Part shown: in pieces, positions 1 to 7,964 of the stretch | Layout: each line of letters starts with the position of its first letter | Position numbering within the stretch: the stretch's first letter is position 1 | Origin: DASSKA01 sp035765755 | GTDB taxonomy: Bacteria; Actinomycetota; Actinomycetes; Propionibacteriales; Nocardioidaceae | DNA: 64,000 nt | Direction: 5' to 3' | Assembly: GCA_035765755.1 (NCBI GenBank) | Contig: DASTWW010000212.1 | Location: 1 to 64,000 of the forward strand | The notes under the pieces: model-generated | The model's database searches: none | Told to the model about the DNA's origin: nothing | What the model saw: the letters and a program-made list of their open reading frames with translations, nothing else | Translations under genes and position numbers: made by a program

Positions 1-455
1 CGGAAGTGCGGGGCCCGCAGCGGGACCCCTCGCCGGGTGGCGCCGGCCATCTCGATGTTGGCCATGTAGGAGTCGTAGAACGGCTCGAGCACGACCACCT
101 CGTCGCCGGGGTTGAGGAAGCCGAACACCGCCGCGGCCACCGCCTCCGTGGCGCCCGCGCTGATGATCACCTGGGTGCGCGGGTCGAGCTCGATGCCGTA
201 GTGCCGGGCCTGGTGGTTGGCGACCGCCGTCCGCAGCTCCGGGACACCGGCGCCGGGGGCGTACTGGTTGCGTCCCCCACGCAGCGCCTCCACCGCCGCT
301 TCGACGGCCGAGGCGGGCCCGTCCCGGTCGGGAAAGCCCTGCCCGAGGTTGAGCGCGCCGGTGGTCACCGCGAGCGCCGACATCTCGGAGAAGATCGTCG
401 TCGGGATGCCCCGCAGACGCTTCGCCATCCGGTCCGTGGATACCTCCGCTGCCAT
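1..455 (-). CDS. Class I/II aminotransferase, DapC-like, N-terminal fragment
   Basis: The reverse strand encodes the first 151 residues of a PLP-dependent fold-type I aminotransferase that runs off the left edge. The start is the ATG at 455. Visible signatures are LNLGQGFPDRDGP (residues 36-48), NQYAPGAGVPELR (63-75) and ITAGATEAV followed by FLNPGDEVVVLEPFYDSY (about 98-130), typical of the subgroup holding actinobacterial N-succinyldiaminopimelate aminotransferases and methionine/kynurenine aminotransferases. The catalytic lysine lies outside the window. DapC (lysine and peptidoglycan precursor synthesis) is the best guess by family resemblance; exact substrate cannot be read from this part. 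Confidence 0.85.
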   Translation of the reverse strand, partial: MAAEVSTDRMAKRLRGIPTTIFSEMSALAVTTGALNLGQGFPDRDGPASAVEAAVEALRGGRNQYAPGAGVPELRTAVANHQARHYGIELDPRTQVIISAGATEAVAAAVFGFLNPGDEVVVLEPFYDSYMANIEMAGATRRGVPLRAPHF

Positions 456-531
456 GCGGCGAGACTAGCCCCCGGCTGAAGGTTCTCTGGGTTTGGTCTC
501 GTTCGCCGGAAAGGTGAGGGACAATCGCGGC

Positions 532-1242
532 ATGGAGCAGCAGACCGTGGAGCGGCCCGCCGACGCGTCGGACACCCGAGGTCGCCGCGGCGTGCTGTTC
601 TACCTCGGGCTGGCGCTGCTGCTGGCCGGGCTGGGCCTGCTCGGTTACGTCGCCTGGCAGTTCTTCGGCACCAACATCGTCTCCCACCAGAAGCAGCAGG
701 CGGCCGTGCACCACCTGGAACAGACCTGGCACGCCGACGCGAGCGCGGGCGCGAGCGCGCACACGAAGGGCACGGACCTGGGCTCCGCGGACGCGTTGAT
801 CCGGATTCCGCGGTTCGGGAAGAGCTACGTGATGCCGGTCTTCGAGGGCGTCGGCGAGGACGTGCTCGCCAAAGGGTTCGGTCACTTCCGGCACACCGCG
901 CCGCCCGGCGGCGTGGGCAACTACGCGCTGGCCGCGCACCGGATCACCCACGGCGAGCCGCTGCGGAACATGCCCGAGCTGCGGCCCGGTGACAAGGTCA
1001 TCGTGGAGACGCGGCACAAGATCTTCACCTACGTGCTGGACACCAACCCGAACGACCTCATCGTCAGCTTCACCAACATCTGGGTGATCGCGCCGCTGCC
1101 GGACAACCCGGTGCCCGGCGGGGTGGAGCCGAAGCAGAAGCCCGGCCAGCACCTGATCACGCTGACCACCTGCTCGGAGCTGTTCCACACCGACAACCGG
1201 ATGATCGCCTTCGGCCACCTGGTGTCCACCAAGCGCAAGTGA
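532..1242 (+). CDS. Class E sortase
   Basis: A 236-residue membrane-anchored sortase, a cysteine transpeptidase that attaches surface proteins to the cell wall. A basic N-terminus is followed by one membrane segment (about 20-42), a linker, and the sortase barrel. Catalytic residues can be placed: His136 in ALAAHRITHG, Cys214 in TLTTCSE and Arg223 in HTDNRM. The TLTTC motif and single N-terminal anchor fit class E, the housekeeping type of many actinobacteria. The ATG at 532 was preferred to a TTG at 493 because the latter adds an atypical extension. No LPXTG-type substrate gene lies next to it, so its targets are elsewhere. Confidence 0.88.
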   Translation: MEQQTVERPADASDTRGRRGVLFYLGLALLLAGLGLLGYVAWQFFGTNIVSHQKQQAAVHHLEQTWHADASAGASAHTKGTDLGSADALIRIPRFGKSYVMPVFEGVGEDVLAKGFGHFRHTAPPGGVGNYALAAHRITHGEPLRNMPELRPGDKVIVETRHKIFTYVLDTNPNDLIVSFTNIWVIAPLPDNPVPGGVEPKQKPGQHLITLTTCSELFHTDNRMIAFGHLVSTKRK

Positions 1243-1264
1243 GCGCCCCGGTAGGCTGCCGCCC

Positions 1265-1804
1265 ATGACCGACCGGGAAGCGCTGCGCGACCAGATCATC
1301 GACAAGGCGGTCGTGCACGGCCGGGTCACCCTCTCCTCTGGCAAGGAGGCCGACTACTACGTCGACCTGCGCCGGATCACCCTCGACGCCGAGGCCGCGC
1401 CGCTCGTCGGCCGGGTGATGCTGGACCTCACCGAGGGCTGGGAGTACGACGCGGTGGGCGGGCTGACCCTCGGGGCGGACCCGATCGCGTCCGCCATGCT
1501 GCACGCCGCTGCCGGCCGTGGCCGCAAGCTGGACGCGTTCGTGGTCCGCAAGACCGAGAAGGCCCATGGCATGCAGCGCCGCATCGAGGGACCCGACGTG
1601 GCCGGCCGCAAGGTACTGGCGGTCGAGGACACCTCCACCACGGGTGGGTCGGTGCTGACCGCCGTGCAGGCGCTCCGCGAAGCGGACGCGGAGGTCGTCG
1701 GCGTCGCGATGATCGTGGACCGCGACACGGGTGCGCGGGAGCGGGTCGAGGCCGAGGGGTTGTCCTGCCGGTTCGTGTACGGGTTGGAGGACCTGGGGCT
1801 CTGA
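1265..1804 (+). CDS. pyrE: Orotate phosphoribosyltransferase
   Basis: The 179-residue product converts orotate and PRPP to orotidine 5'-monophosphate, the fifth step of UMP synthesis, in the cytoplasm. The PRPP-binding signature VLAVEDTSTTGGSV is at residues 117-130, and the substrate strand SSGKEADYYVDLR is at 24-36. Length and motif order match bacterial PyrE. It starts 22 bp after the sortase stop, so the two may be cotranscribed. No other pyrimidine gene is in the window, so pyrE is separated from the main pyr operon, as in many actinobacteria. Confidence 0.93.
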   Translation: MTDREALRDQIIDKAVVHGRVTLSSGKEADYYVDLRRITLDAEAAPLVGRVMLDLTEGWEYDAVGGLTLGADPIASAMLHAAAGRGRKLDAFVVRKTEKAHGMQRRIEGPDVAGRKVLAVEDTSTTGGSVLTAVQALREADAEVVGVAMIVDRDTGARERVEAEGLSCRFVYGLEDLGL

Positions 1805-1810
1805 ACCGGG

Positions 1811-2488
1811 TCAGCCGTCCTCGCGGGCGGAGACCTTTTCCGCCGCCCGGTGCCGCAGGAACTCCACGCCGAGGGGCAACACCGAGATCAGCACCAGGAT
1901 GAGCAGCATCGCCTCGATGTGCGCGCGCAGGAAGTCGACCTGGCCGAGGAAGTATCCAAGCACGGTCACCCCGCACGCCCAGAGGGCGCCACCGATCGCC
2001 GTGTAGGCCATGAACCGCCGGAAGCCCATGGTGCCCACCCCGGCCATCACGGTGATGAAGGTGCGGACGATGGGGACGAACCGGGCGAGGACGATGGCAC
2101 GGTTGCCGTACTTCTCGAAGAACGCGTGCGTCCGGTCGACGTACTTCTGCTTGAAGAGCTTGGAGTTCGGCCGCTGGAAGATGCTCTCCCCGGCGACCGT
2201 GCCGATGCCGTAGCCGCAGGCGTTGCCGGCCAGCGCCGCGCCGGTGAGCACCAGGCAGCACAGCCACAGCGGGAAGCCGATGTGCCCCTGCGACACCAGC
2301 ACCCCGACGGTGAACAGCAGCGAGTCGCCGGGCAGGAAGAAGCCGATCAGCAGCCCGCACTCGGCGAAGATGATCGCGGCGGCGCCCCACAGCGCGTAGT
2401 CGCCGAAGTGGTTGAGGAGGTACTGCGGGTCCAGCCAGCTGATCCCCAACAGCTCCGGGGGCGGCACGGACGGGAGCAGTGCGATCAC
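1811..2488 (-). CDS. DedA-family (VTT domain) membrane protein
   Basis: A 225-residue integral membrane protein of the DedA/SNARE-associated family. Members act as proton-dependent transporters or lipid (undecaprenyl phosphate or phosphatidylethanolamine) flippases and affect membrane homeostasis. Seen here are the family motif FFLPGDSLLF near residues 50-59 and the amphipathic GNRAIVLARFVPIVRTF near 130-146, with several hydrophobic segments including a C-terminal one. It converges on pyrE with only 6 bp between the stop codons. Substrate is not predictable from sequence. Confidence 0.88.
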   Translation of the reverse strand: MIALLPSVPPPELLGISWLDPQYLLNHFGDYALWGAAAIIFAECGLLIGFFLPGDSLLFTVGVLVSQGHIGFPLWLCCLVLTGAALAGNACGYGIGTVAGESIFQRPNSKLFKQKYVDRTHAFFEKYGNRAIVLARFVPIVRTFITVMAGVGTMGFRRFMAYTAIGGALWACGVTVLGYFLGQVDFLRAHIEAMLLILVLISVLPLGVEFLRHRAAEKVSAREDG

Positions 2489-2547
2489 GCACAGAACTTA
2501 CCTGGCCGCGCTGAGGAGATGCTGAGCCCTACGCCTACCATCGACGG

Positions 2548-3285
2548 GTGCCCGCCGCTGACGCTCCCGAGCCGACCGTGCCGGCCGAGCCCGGGTCGTC
2601 TCGTTCGGGGTCGTCCGGCTCCGGGTCGGCCCGCCGCGCGCCGTACGACCCGATGCCGCACGGTCCGGTCGAGGTCGGCGTCGGGCCGTGGCCGGGGCCA
2701 TGGCCCTCGGGGGAGGAGTACGACCCGCGGCTGCTCGCCGAGGGCGACCGGCGCAACGTCGTGGACCGCTACAGGTACTGGTCGATGGACGCGATCGTGG
2801 CCGACCTGGACCGTCGACGGCACGAGTTCCATGTCGCCATCGAGAACTGGCAGCACGACTTCAACATCGGGACCATCGTCCGGACCGCCAACGCGTTCCT
2901 GGCCGCGGAAGTGCACATCGTGGGCAATCGGCGATGGAACCGGCGCGGGGCGATGGTGACCGACCGGTACCAGCACGTCCGGCACCACCCGACCGTGACC
3001 GATCTCGCGGCCTGCCTGCACGAGCAGGGCATCATGCTGCTCGGGATCGACAACCTGCCCGGCTCGCAGCCGCTGGAGACGCTCGCGCTGCCGAGGAAGT
3101 GCTGCCTGCTGTTCGGGCAGGAGGGCCCGGGGCTGTCGGAGGAGGCCCGGTCGGTGTGCGACGGCACGTTCTCGATCGCCCAGTTCGGCTCGACCCGCTC
3201 CATCAACGCCTCGGCCGCCGCCGCGATCGCCATGCACACCTGGGTGCGCCAGCACGCCGACCTGTCCTCCTCCTGGCGCGGCTGA
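2548..3285 (+). CDS. TrmH/SpoU-family RNA 2'-O-methyltransferase
   Basis: A 245-residue SPOUT-class methylase that likely 2'-O-methylates rRNA or tRNA with S-adenosylmethionine. The three motifs are present in order: motif 1 HDFNIGTIVRTANAF, motif 2 LLFGQEGPGLSEEA and motif 3 FGSTRSINASAAAAIAMH, which form the trefoil-knot cofactor pocket. The first 50 residues are a low-complexity Ser/Gly/Pro stretch; the GTG at 2548 is the most upstream reasonable start and a later start is possible. It is divergent from the DedA gene with about 60 bp between. The exact target nucleotide is not known. Confidence 0.85.
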   Translation: MPAADAPEPTVPAEPGSSRSGSSGSGSARRAPYDPMPHGPVEVGVGPWPGPWPSGEEYDPRLLAEGDRRNVVDRYRYWSMDAIVADLDRRRHEFHVAIENWQHDFNIGTIVRTANAFLAAEVHIVGNRRWNRRGAMVTDRYQHVRHHPTVTDLAACLHEQGIMLLGIDNLPGSQPLETLALPRKCCLLFGQEGPGLSEEARSVCDGTFSIAQFGSTRSINASAAAAIAMHTWVRQHADLSSSWRG

Positions 3286-3304
3286 CCTCTCCGCCGCTCG
3301 CGCG

Positions 3305-3688
3305 TCAGTGCTGCAGCAGCAGATTGCCGATCGCGGCGACCACGCCGAGCACGATGCCGAGCTCGGCGATCACCACGGCCGCCCGCGCCAGGTGGGTCTC
3401 CCAGCCGTCACCGGCCGGACCGGTCAACACCCTCCGGGCGAGCAGCATGCCCAGGATCGCGGACAGGACCGGCGCGAGCACCGCGCTCAGGAAGACCCAC
3501 GGAATCGTGTGCTGCGGCCAGTTGCTTCCCCAGAACAGTGCCTGGGCGGCGACCGTCCACGCGCTCTGCCCGAGCAGACTGATGCCGGCGAGGGTGAAGC
3601 CGGCGATCGCCGAGCCCTTTGGGGTCAGCGCGGCGGTCGGATGCCACCAGCTCGGCTGCGTGCCGGTGACGTTGTCGGTCTCGTTCAT
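3305..3688 (-). CDS. Small four-helix membrane protein, unknown function
   Basis: A 127-residue protein with about three to four hydrophobic segments (roughly residues 26-50, 62-84 and 103-123) separated by short loops, and a polar N-terminus. I do not recognise a family motif; the layout recalls DUF4190-like actinobacterial membrane proteins, but this is only resemblance. It converges on the RNA methylase gene (19 bp between stops) and starts at an ATG preceded by a GGGGGAA-type ribosome site. Function unknown. Confidence 0.65.
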   Translation of the reverse strand: MNETDNVTGTQPSWWHPTAALTPKGSAIAGFTLAGISLLGQSAWTVAAQALFWGSNWPQHTIPWVFLSAVLAPVLSAILGMLLARRVLTGPAGDGWETHLARAAVVIAELGIVLGVVAAIGNLLLQH

Positions 3689-3827
3689 GAGTTCCCCCGT
3701 CCGTCGTACTCCCGGCAGCGTAGCGGTCTGGGGCTGCGCGGGTGACCACTCGACGCAGCATGAGCGACCACTCGCCGTCAGGCTAGGCTTTTGCGCACAG
3801 GCCTCACCCGACGGAGGAGACGAGACG

Positions 3828-4862
3828 ATGCCGATCGCGACGCCCGAGGTTTACGCGGAGATGCTGGCCAAGGCCAAGCGTGAGTCGTTTGCCTATCCCG
3901 CCATCAACGTCACGTCGTCGCAGACGCTCAACGCGGCCCTGAAGGGTTTCGCCGACGCCGGCAGCGACGGCATCGTGCAGGTCTCGACCGGCGGAGCGGA
4001 GTACCTCTCCGGCCCCGGCGTGAAGAACATGGTCACCGGGTCGGTGGCCTTCGCGGCGTACGCGCACGAGGTGGGCAAGAACTACCCGGTGCACGTGGCG
4101 CTGCACACCGACCACTGCCCCAAGGAGAAGCTCGACGGGTTCGTGCGGCCGCTGCTCGACATCTCCATCGAGCGGGTCAAGGCCGGGCAGGACCCGCTGT
4201 TCGGCTCGCACATGTGGGATGGCTCGGCGGTGCCCATCGGCGAGAACCTCGAGATCGCCCAGGAGCTTCTCGAGAAGGCCGCCGCCGCCAAGATCGTCCT
4301 CGAGATCGAGGTCGGCGTCGTCGGCGGCGAGGAGGACGGCATCGTCGGCGAGATGAACGAGAAGCTGTACTCCACCCCCGAGGACGCGATGGCCACCGTG
4401 GACGCGCTCGGCACCGGCGAGAAGGGCGTGTACATGGCCGCCCTGACGTTCGGCAACGTGCACGGCTCGTACAAGCCCGGCCACGTCAAGCTGCGTCCGG
4501 AGATCCTCAAGAATGCCCAGGAGGCGGTCTGCGAGAAGCTCGGCCTGCCCGAGGGCTCCAAGCCGTTCAACCTGGTCTTCCACGGCGGGTCCGGCTCGCT
4601 GCCGGAGGAGATCGGCGCGGCTGTCGACTACGGCGTGGTCAAGATGAACGTCGACACCGACACGCAGTACGCCTTCACCCGTCAGGTCGCCGACCACATG
4701 TTCTCCAACTACGACGGCGTGCTGAAGATCGACGGTGAGGTCGGCGCCAAGAAGCTCTACGACCCCCGGGCGTGGGGCAAAGCAGCCGAGGCCGGGATGG
4801 CAGCCCGCGTCGTGCAGGCCTGCGAGAACCTGCGCAGCGCCGGCACCTCCGTCTCCGGCTGA
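3828..4862 (+). CDS. fbaA: Class II fructose-bisphosphate aldolase
   Basis: The 344-residue enzyme cleaves fructose-1,6-bisphosphate to dihydroxyacetone phosphate and glyceraldehyde-3-phosphate (glycolysis, reversible in gluconeogenesis). It is the zinc-dependent class: ALHTDHCPKEKL holds the catalytic Asp95 and zinc ligand His96, NVHGSYKPG and VFHGGSGS supply the further zinc and phosphate-binding residues. Start chosen at ATG 3828, with GGAGGAG just upstream. The next gene encodes a DUF3151 protein 24 bp on, the usual actinobacterial neighbour. Confidence 0.95.
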   Translation: MPIATPEVYAEMLAKAKRESFAYPAINVTSSQTLNAALKGFADAGSDGIVQVSTGGAEYLSGPGVKNMVTGSVAFAAYAHEVGKNYPVHVALHTDHCPKEKLDGFVRPLLDISIERVKAGQDPLFGSHMWDGSAVPIGENLEIAQELLEKAAAAKIVLEIEVGVVGGEEDGIVGEMNEKLYSTPEDAMATVDALGTGEKGVYMAALTFGNVHGSYKPGHVKLRPEILKNAQEAVCEKLGLPEGSKPFNLVFHGGSGSLPEEIGAAVDYGVVKMNVDTDTQYAFTRQVADHMFSNYDGVLKIDGEVGAKKLYDPRAWGKAAEAGMAARVVQACENLRSAGTSVSG

Positions 4863-4886
4863 CCAGCGCCCCGGCACAATGGCGGC

Positions 4887-5318
4887 ATGACCCACCAGGA
4901 CCTGCTCGCCGGACCGCCGCCCACCCTGCTGCCGCGCGACCCCGCGGCCGACGCGCTCAGTGAAGGCCGCGCCGCCACCGACGTGGTGCGCGCCCACCCG
5001 GAGTCGCCGCTGGCCTGGGCGACCCTCGCCGAACAGGCGCTCGCCGACGTGGAGGCGGGCTCCGCCGACGAGGTGACCGCCTACGCCTACGCACGGGTTG
5101 GCTACCACCGGAGCCTGGACCTGCTGCGCCGCAACGGCTGGAAGGGGCACGGCCCGGTGCCCTGGGAGCACGAGCCCAACCGCGGCTTCCTGCGCGCACT
5201 CGCCGCGCTGGCCCAGGCCGCCGAGCGGATCGGCGAGGCGCCGGAGGCGGAGCGCTGCGCGGACTTCCTGCGCGACTCCAGCCCGGCGGCGTACGACGAG
5301 CTGCTGCGCCGGCCCTGA
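4887..5318 (+). CDS. DUF3151 domain protein
   Basis: A 143-residue soluble protein of the DUF3151 family. The conserved opening MTHQDLLAGPPPTLLP is clear, and the rest is helical with TPR-like alanine-rich helices (ESPLAWATLAEQAL, AYAYARVGYHRSLD, GFLRALAALAQAAERI). It follows the aldolase gene by 24 bp and is probably in the same transcript. The function of the family is unknown; the persistent linkage to fbaA hints at a role tied to central carbon metabolism, but this is inference from neighbourhood only. Confidence 0.88.
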   Translation: MTHQDLLAGPPPTLLPRDPAADALSEGRAATDVVRAHPESPLAWATLAEQALADVEAGSADEVTAYAYARVGYHRSLDLLRRNGWKGHGPVPWEHEPNRGFLRALAALAQAAERIGEAPEAERCADFLRDSSPAAYDELLRRP

Positions 5319-5327
5319 CGCCTGGCC

Positions 5328-5388
5328 TTTACCGACAACGTGTCGCTATCGCGACCCATACGTCGCGGTAGGCATACCAATATCGGTT
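5328..5388 (+). repeat. 45-bp palindromic repeat, locus A (1 unit plus end unit)
   Basis: One full 45-bp unit starting at 5328 and a truncated second unit starting exactly 45 bp later at 5373. Within the unit are two short hairpins: CGACAACGTGTCG and CGCGACCCATACGTCGCG (stem CGCGAC/GTCGCG, 6-nt loop). The end piece reads ATACCAATATCGG. It starts 10 bp after the DUF3151 stop codon. The same element occurs at 24068, 36326 (reverse) and 42385. Confidence 0.9.
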
Positions 5389-5422
5389 TGTTTGGGGGGA
5401 CGAGGGGCGGGTACGGCCAGGC

Positions 5423-5662
5423 ATGACCACGAACGGCGAGCCCGAGGTCGAGACCGACTTCGAGGAGATCAAGCGCGAGGTGGCCGACCAGGAAGAGGCC
5501 GACCGCGAGTCGAGCGTCGGCCCGGCCGAGGGTACGACGGAGGTGGGGGTCGAGACCCCGATCGCGGACGTCGACTACCTTCCCGTCGAGCCGGGTCCGG
5601 CCGCCTCTGTCGAGGACTACGACCCGCTGGACGTCGACCCCGAGGACGTCGACGACAAGTAG
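5423..5662 (+). CDS. Small highly acidic protein, unknown function
   Basis: A 79-residue protein dominated by Glu and Asp with Val/Pro spacing (for example DFEEIKREVADQEEADRES and a C-terminal run DPLDVDPEDVDDK). No signal peptide, membrane segment or cysteine. I recognise no family; it is likely disordered and could be a chaperone-like or interaction tail protein. The ATG at 5423 lies just after repeat locus A. A degraded copy of its C-terminal coding DNA lies downstream at about 5766-5825. Codon third positions are GC-rich as in neighbours, supporting a real gene. Confidence 0.6.
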   Translation: MTTNGEPEVETDFEEIKREVADQEEADRESSVGPAEGTTEVGVETPIADVDYLPVEPGPAASVEDYDPLDVDPEDVDDK

Positions 5663-5765
5663 CGCTCTTCAGCGCCGCGTCCATGATGCGCGAAGCGGGA
5701 AAAGTGGCGGGAACCGATCCGATCCAGCGCCCGCGAACGCGCCGCCTTCCACCACTTTCCTCGCC

Positions 5766-5825
5766 CAACCGGGTCCGGCGACCTCTGTCGGGACTGCGAA
5801 CCGTTGGACGTCGCCCCGGACATGG
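5766..5825 (+). repeat. Degenerate copy of the end of the acidic-protein gene
   Basis: The stretch beginning GGTCCGGCGACCTCTGTCG and ending near TTGGACGTCGCCCC resembles the coding DNA at about 5592-5650 (GGTCCGGCCGCCTCTGTCG, then CTGGACGTCGACCCC), but a missing base and substitutions break the frame. It looks like an old local duplication now non-coding. Confidence 0.5.
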
Positions 5826-5826
5826 G

Positions 5827-5868
5827 CGGAGCGCCGAAATCGTCCCCTGCTGCGATTCCGGCGCTCCG
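5827..5868 (+). other. Strong intergenic hairpin
   Basis: CGGAGCGCCGAA (5827-5838) pairs with TTCCGGCGCTCCG (5856-5868) with one bulged C and a 17-nt loop. No T-run follows, so a Rho-independent terminator is doubtful; it lies between the degraded duplication and the promoter of the next regulator gene. Confidence 0.5.
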
Positions 5869-5907
5869 ACGTAGAACCAGAGTGTCGCACCTGCAAGGGA
5901 CAATGTG

Positions 5908-5942
5908 TGGCCACTGAATGCCACTGACACTATGCTGCCACG
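5908..5942 (+). promoter_or_regulatory. Likely leaderless promoter of the TrmB/LuxR-like regulator
   Basis: TATGCT at 5931-5936 is 6 bp before the GTG start at 5943, the spacing of leaderless actinobacterial promoters. Just upstream GCCACTGA occurs twice, at 5910-5917 and 5920-5927 (10-bp period, one helical turn), overlapping the expected -35 region, so it is a candidate binding site for a dimeric regulator, possibly the gene product itself. Confidence 0.45.
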
Positions 5943-6932
5943 GTGACCCGACAATTCCCGTCGCCGATGGCCGTCCTGGGGATCGACACCGCCGGTGAGC
6001 AGTTGTACCGGATGGCCCTCCGCAACTCCGGGGCGAGCAGTCAGGCGCTGGCGGACAAGCTGGGCTGGCCGCTGGAGCAGGTGGCCTCCGGAGTGGCCAA
6101 GCTGGACGCGCTGGGCCTGGTCGACGTGGACGGCGACGAGGTGCGCACCGTCTCTCCCGATCAGGCCGTCGAGCGGCTGATCGCCACCGAGGCCAGGAGG
6201 CTCGCCTCGCTCTCGGCACAGCTGGACTCGGTGCGCGCCACGCTGCCGTCGCTGATGGCCGAGCACTGGGCGGCGCAGGCCCCGCAGGGCAGGCCGGTGA
6301 CCGTCGAGGCCGTGGAGGGTGGGGACGTGTCAGGCCTGATCCGCGCCCTGAGCGCCACCTCGGAGGGCGACCTGATGTGGATCCGCCCCGACCAGTGGCG
6401 GTTCGCCGCGGGCCAGGAGATCGACACCTGGGTCAAGCACCTGGTGGCCTCGGGCCGCAAGTCACGGGCAATCTATCCCGCGCGGGTGTTCGAGGAGGCC
6501 CCGGACGTGGTCCGCGGCCGCGCGGAGGTCGGCGAGCACGTGCGGGTGCTCGCCGAGGTGCCTTCGCGGGTGGCCATCATGGGCACCTCCGCGGTGCTGG
6601 TGCCGGAGATGTGGGGCAAGAACACCGGCCGCCGGCTCGTCGTACGCCAGCCTGCGATCATCGCCGCCTTCACGATGCTCTTCGAGGCGTTGTGGGAGCG
6701 GGCGATGGCGATCCCCGGCCTGGACGGGCCGGTGCAGACCGACGACCGCAGCAACGACCGGCGGCTGCTGATGGACCAGCTGGCGAACGGGGCCAAGGAC
6801 GAGCAGATCGCGCGCACCCTCGGGATCAGCCTGCGCACCGTGCGCCGCCGTGTCGCCGACATCCTCGACGAGCTGGGCGTGAACTCCCGGTTCCAAGCTG
6901 GGGTGGAGGCGGTACGACGGGGGTGGGTCTGA
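5943..6932 (+). CDS. Transcriptional regulator, TrmB-like N-terminus and LuxR-type HTH
   Basis: A 329-residue cytoplasmic regulator. Residues about 15-75 form a winged-helix (TrmB-like: LYRMALRNSGASSQALADKLGW...VASGVAKLDALGLVDVDG) followed by a coiled-coil (RLIATEARRLASLSAQLDSVRATL). The middle resembles a sensor domain of the TrmB/phospholipase-D-like type. The C-terminus carries a LuxR/GerE HTH: LLMDQLANGAKDEQIARTLGISLRTVRRRVADILDELGVNSR. This two-HTH architecture is common in actinobacteria with unknown ligands. The GTG at 5943 is supported by the -10 element placed for leaderless transcription; an ATG nine codons in is an alternative. Confidence 0.8.
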   Translation: MTRQFPSPMAVLGIDTAGEQLYRMALRNSGASSQALADKLGWPLEQVASGVAKLDALGLVDVDGDEVRTVSPDQAVERLIATEARRLASLSAQLDSVRATLPSLMAEHWAAQAPQGRPVTVEAVEGGDVSGLIRALSATSEGDLMWIRPDQWRFAAGQEIDTWVKHLVASGRKSRAIYPARVFEEAPDVVRGRAEVGEHVRVLAEVPSRVAIMGTSAVLVPEMWGKNTGRRLVVRQPAIIAAFTMLFEALWERAMAIPGLDGPVQTDDRSNDRRLLMDQLANGAKDEQIARTLGISLRTVRRRVADILDELGVNSRFQAGVEAVRRGWV

Positions 6933-6933
6933 C

Positions 6934-7815
6934 CTACGGCAGCGACATCGAGAACGCGCCGGGCTCGAGGTGCCACCCGCGGTTGCGCTCCGGACCGAAC
7001 AGCTCCCCGTCCGCGGAGCAGTAGAACCCCTGCCCGGACACGGTGACCTGGGTGCCTCGCACGTACGTGACGTCGGTGCGCTCGTGGTGCCGGCCCTGGC
7101 CGAGCCTTGCGGCGTACCCGATCCGGGCCGGCAGCCCGACCGCGTAGGAGACCAGCACGTCCATCTTCCCGTCGCGGGGCATCGCCTCCGGGGTCAGCGC
7201 GGTGCCGCCGCCGACCCGGGCGCCGTTGCCGATGGCCACCTGGAGCACCGGCTGGTCGATGTCGGTGACCACGTCACCATCCACCTCGACCCGTAGCCGC
7301 ACGAACGGCGGGTTCACCGCGGCCACCGCCGCGCCGAGGAGGTAGCCGGCCCGGCCCAGCTTCTCCTTCCATCGGTGGGCGTTGCGGCTGGCCTCCGCGC
7401 CGACCCCGATGTGCACGTTGTTGACCACGATCTCGCCGAGGCAGTCCACGATCAGGTCCACCTCGCGGACGTTGCCGTCCAGGACGATCCGCGCGGCCTC
7501 TTCGATGTCCAGGGGGATGCCCACGCCGCGGGCGAAGTCGTTGCCGGTGCCCAGCGGCAGCAGCGCGAGGGTCGTCTCGCCGAGCTCGTGGCGGCGGTGC
7601 AGCGCGGAGATCACGGCGTGCAGGCTGCCGTCTCCGCCGGCCACCACCACCCGGCGCCCCCCGCGGCGGTGCAGCACGCCGTCGAGCTCGCCCTGGTCTC
7701 CGGTGTGGCAGACCTCCACGTCACCGCGCTCGCGCAGTACCGCGAGCGCCCGTTCGAGCTCGCTGTCGTCATTGCCGCCGGCCCCGGCGTTGGTGATCAG
7801 CAGCAGTGGTTCCAC
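6934..7815 (-). CDS. Diacylglycerol/lipid kinase-like protein (DAGK catalytic domain)
   Basis: About 293 residues of the DAGK/YegS/sphingosine kinase family, which transfers phosphate from ATP to lipid hydroxyls at the membrane. Signatures are LLLITNAGAGG near the N-terminus, the nucleotide-binding VVVAGGDGSLHAVI and PLGTGNDFARGVGIPL. The C-terminal beta-sandwich (RVGGGTALTPEAMPRDGKMDVLV) completes the fold. I chose the GTG at 7815 because the product then begins directly at the first conserved strand; an upstream TTG at 7866 gives 310 residues. It converges tail-to-tail on the TrmB/LuxR-like gene with 1 bp between. Confidence 0.87.
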   Translation of the reverse strand: MEPLLLITNAGAGGNDDSELERALAVLRERGDVEVCHTGDQGELDGVLHRRGGRRVVVAGGDGSLHAVISALHRRHELGETTLALLPLGTGNDFARGVGIPLDIEEAARIVLDGNVREVDLIVDCLGEIVVNNVHIGVGAEASRNAHRWKEKLGRAGYLLGAAVAAVNPPFVRLRVEVDGDVVTDIDQPVLQVAIGNGARVGGGTALTPEAMPRDGKMDVLVSYAVGLPARIGYAARLGQGRHHERTDVTYVRGTQVTVSGQGFYCSADGELFGPERNRGWHLEPGAFSMSLP

Positions 7816-7964
7816 GGGTCGGACCCTACATCGGCCCCGGGACCCTCTGATAACGTGAGGCCGCAAGGGCCCCGGTGCTGTTGCGCGTCGGGGTTTCGTG
7901 CTTTTCGTCCCCGCCTCGCCCCGGCACCGCCCGCGTGACCGACCGCCATCGAGAGGGGTGCTCC

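Noticed and set aside
3804..5171. Long reverse-strand frame opposite the aldolase gene
   Set aside because: Composition is typical of an antisense reading of a GC-rich gene, and the plus strand encodes a complete class II aldolase plus DUF3151.
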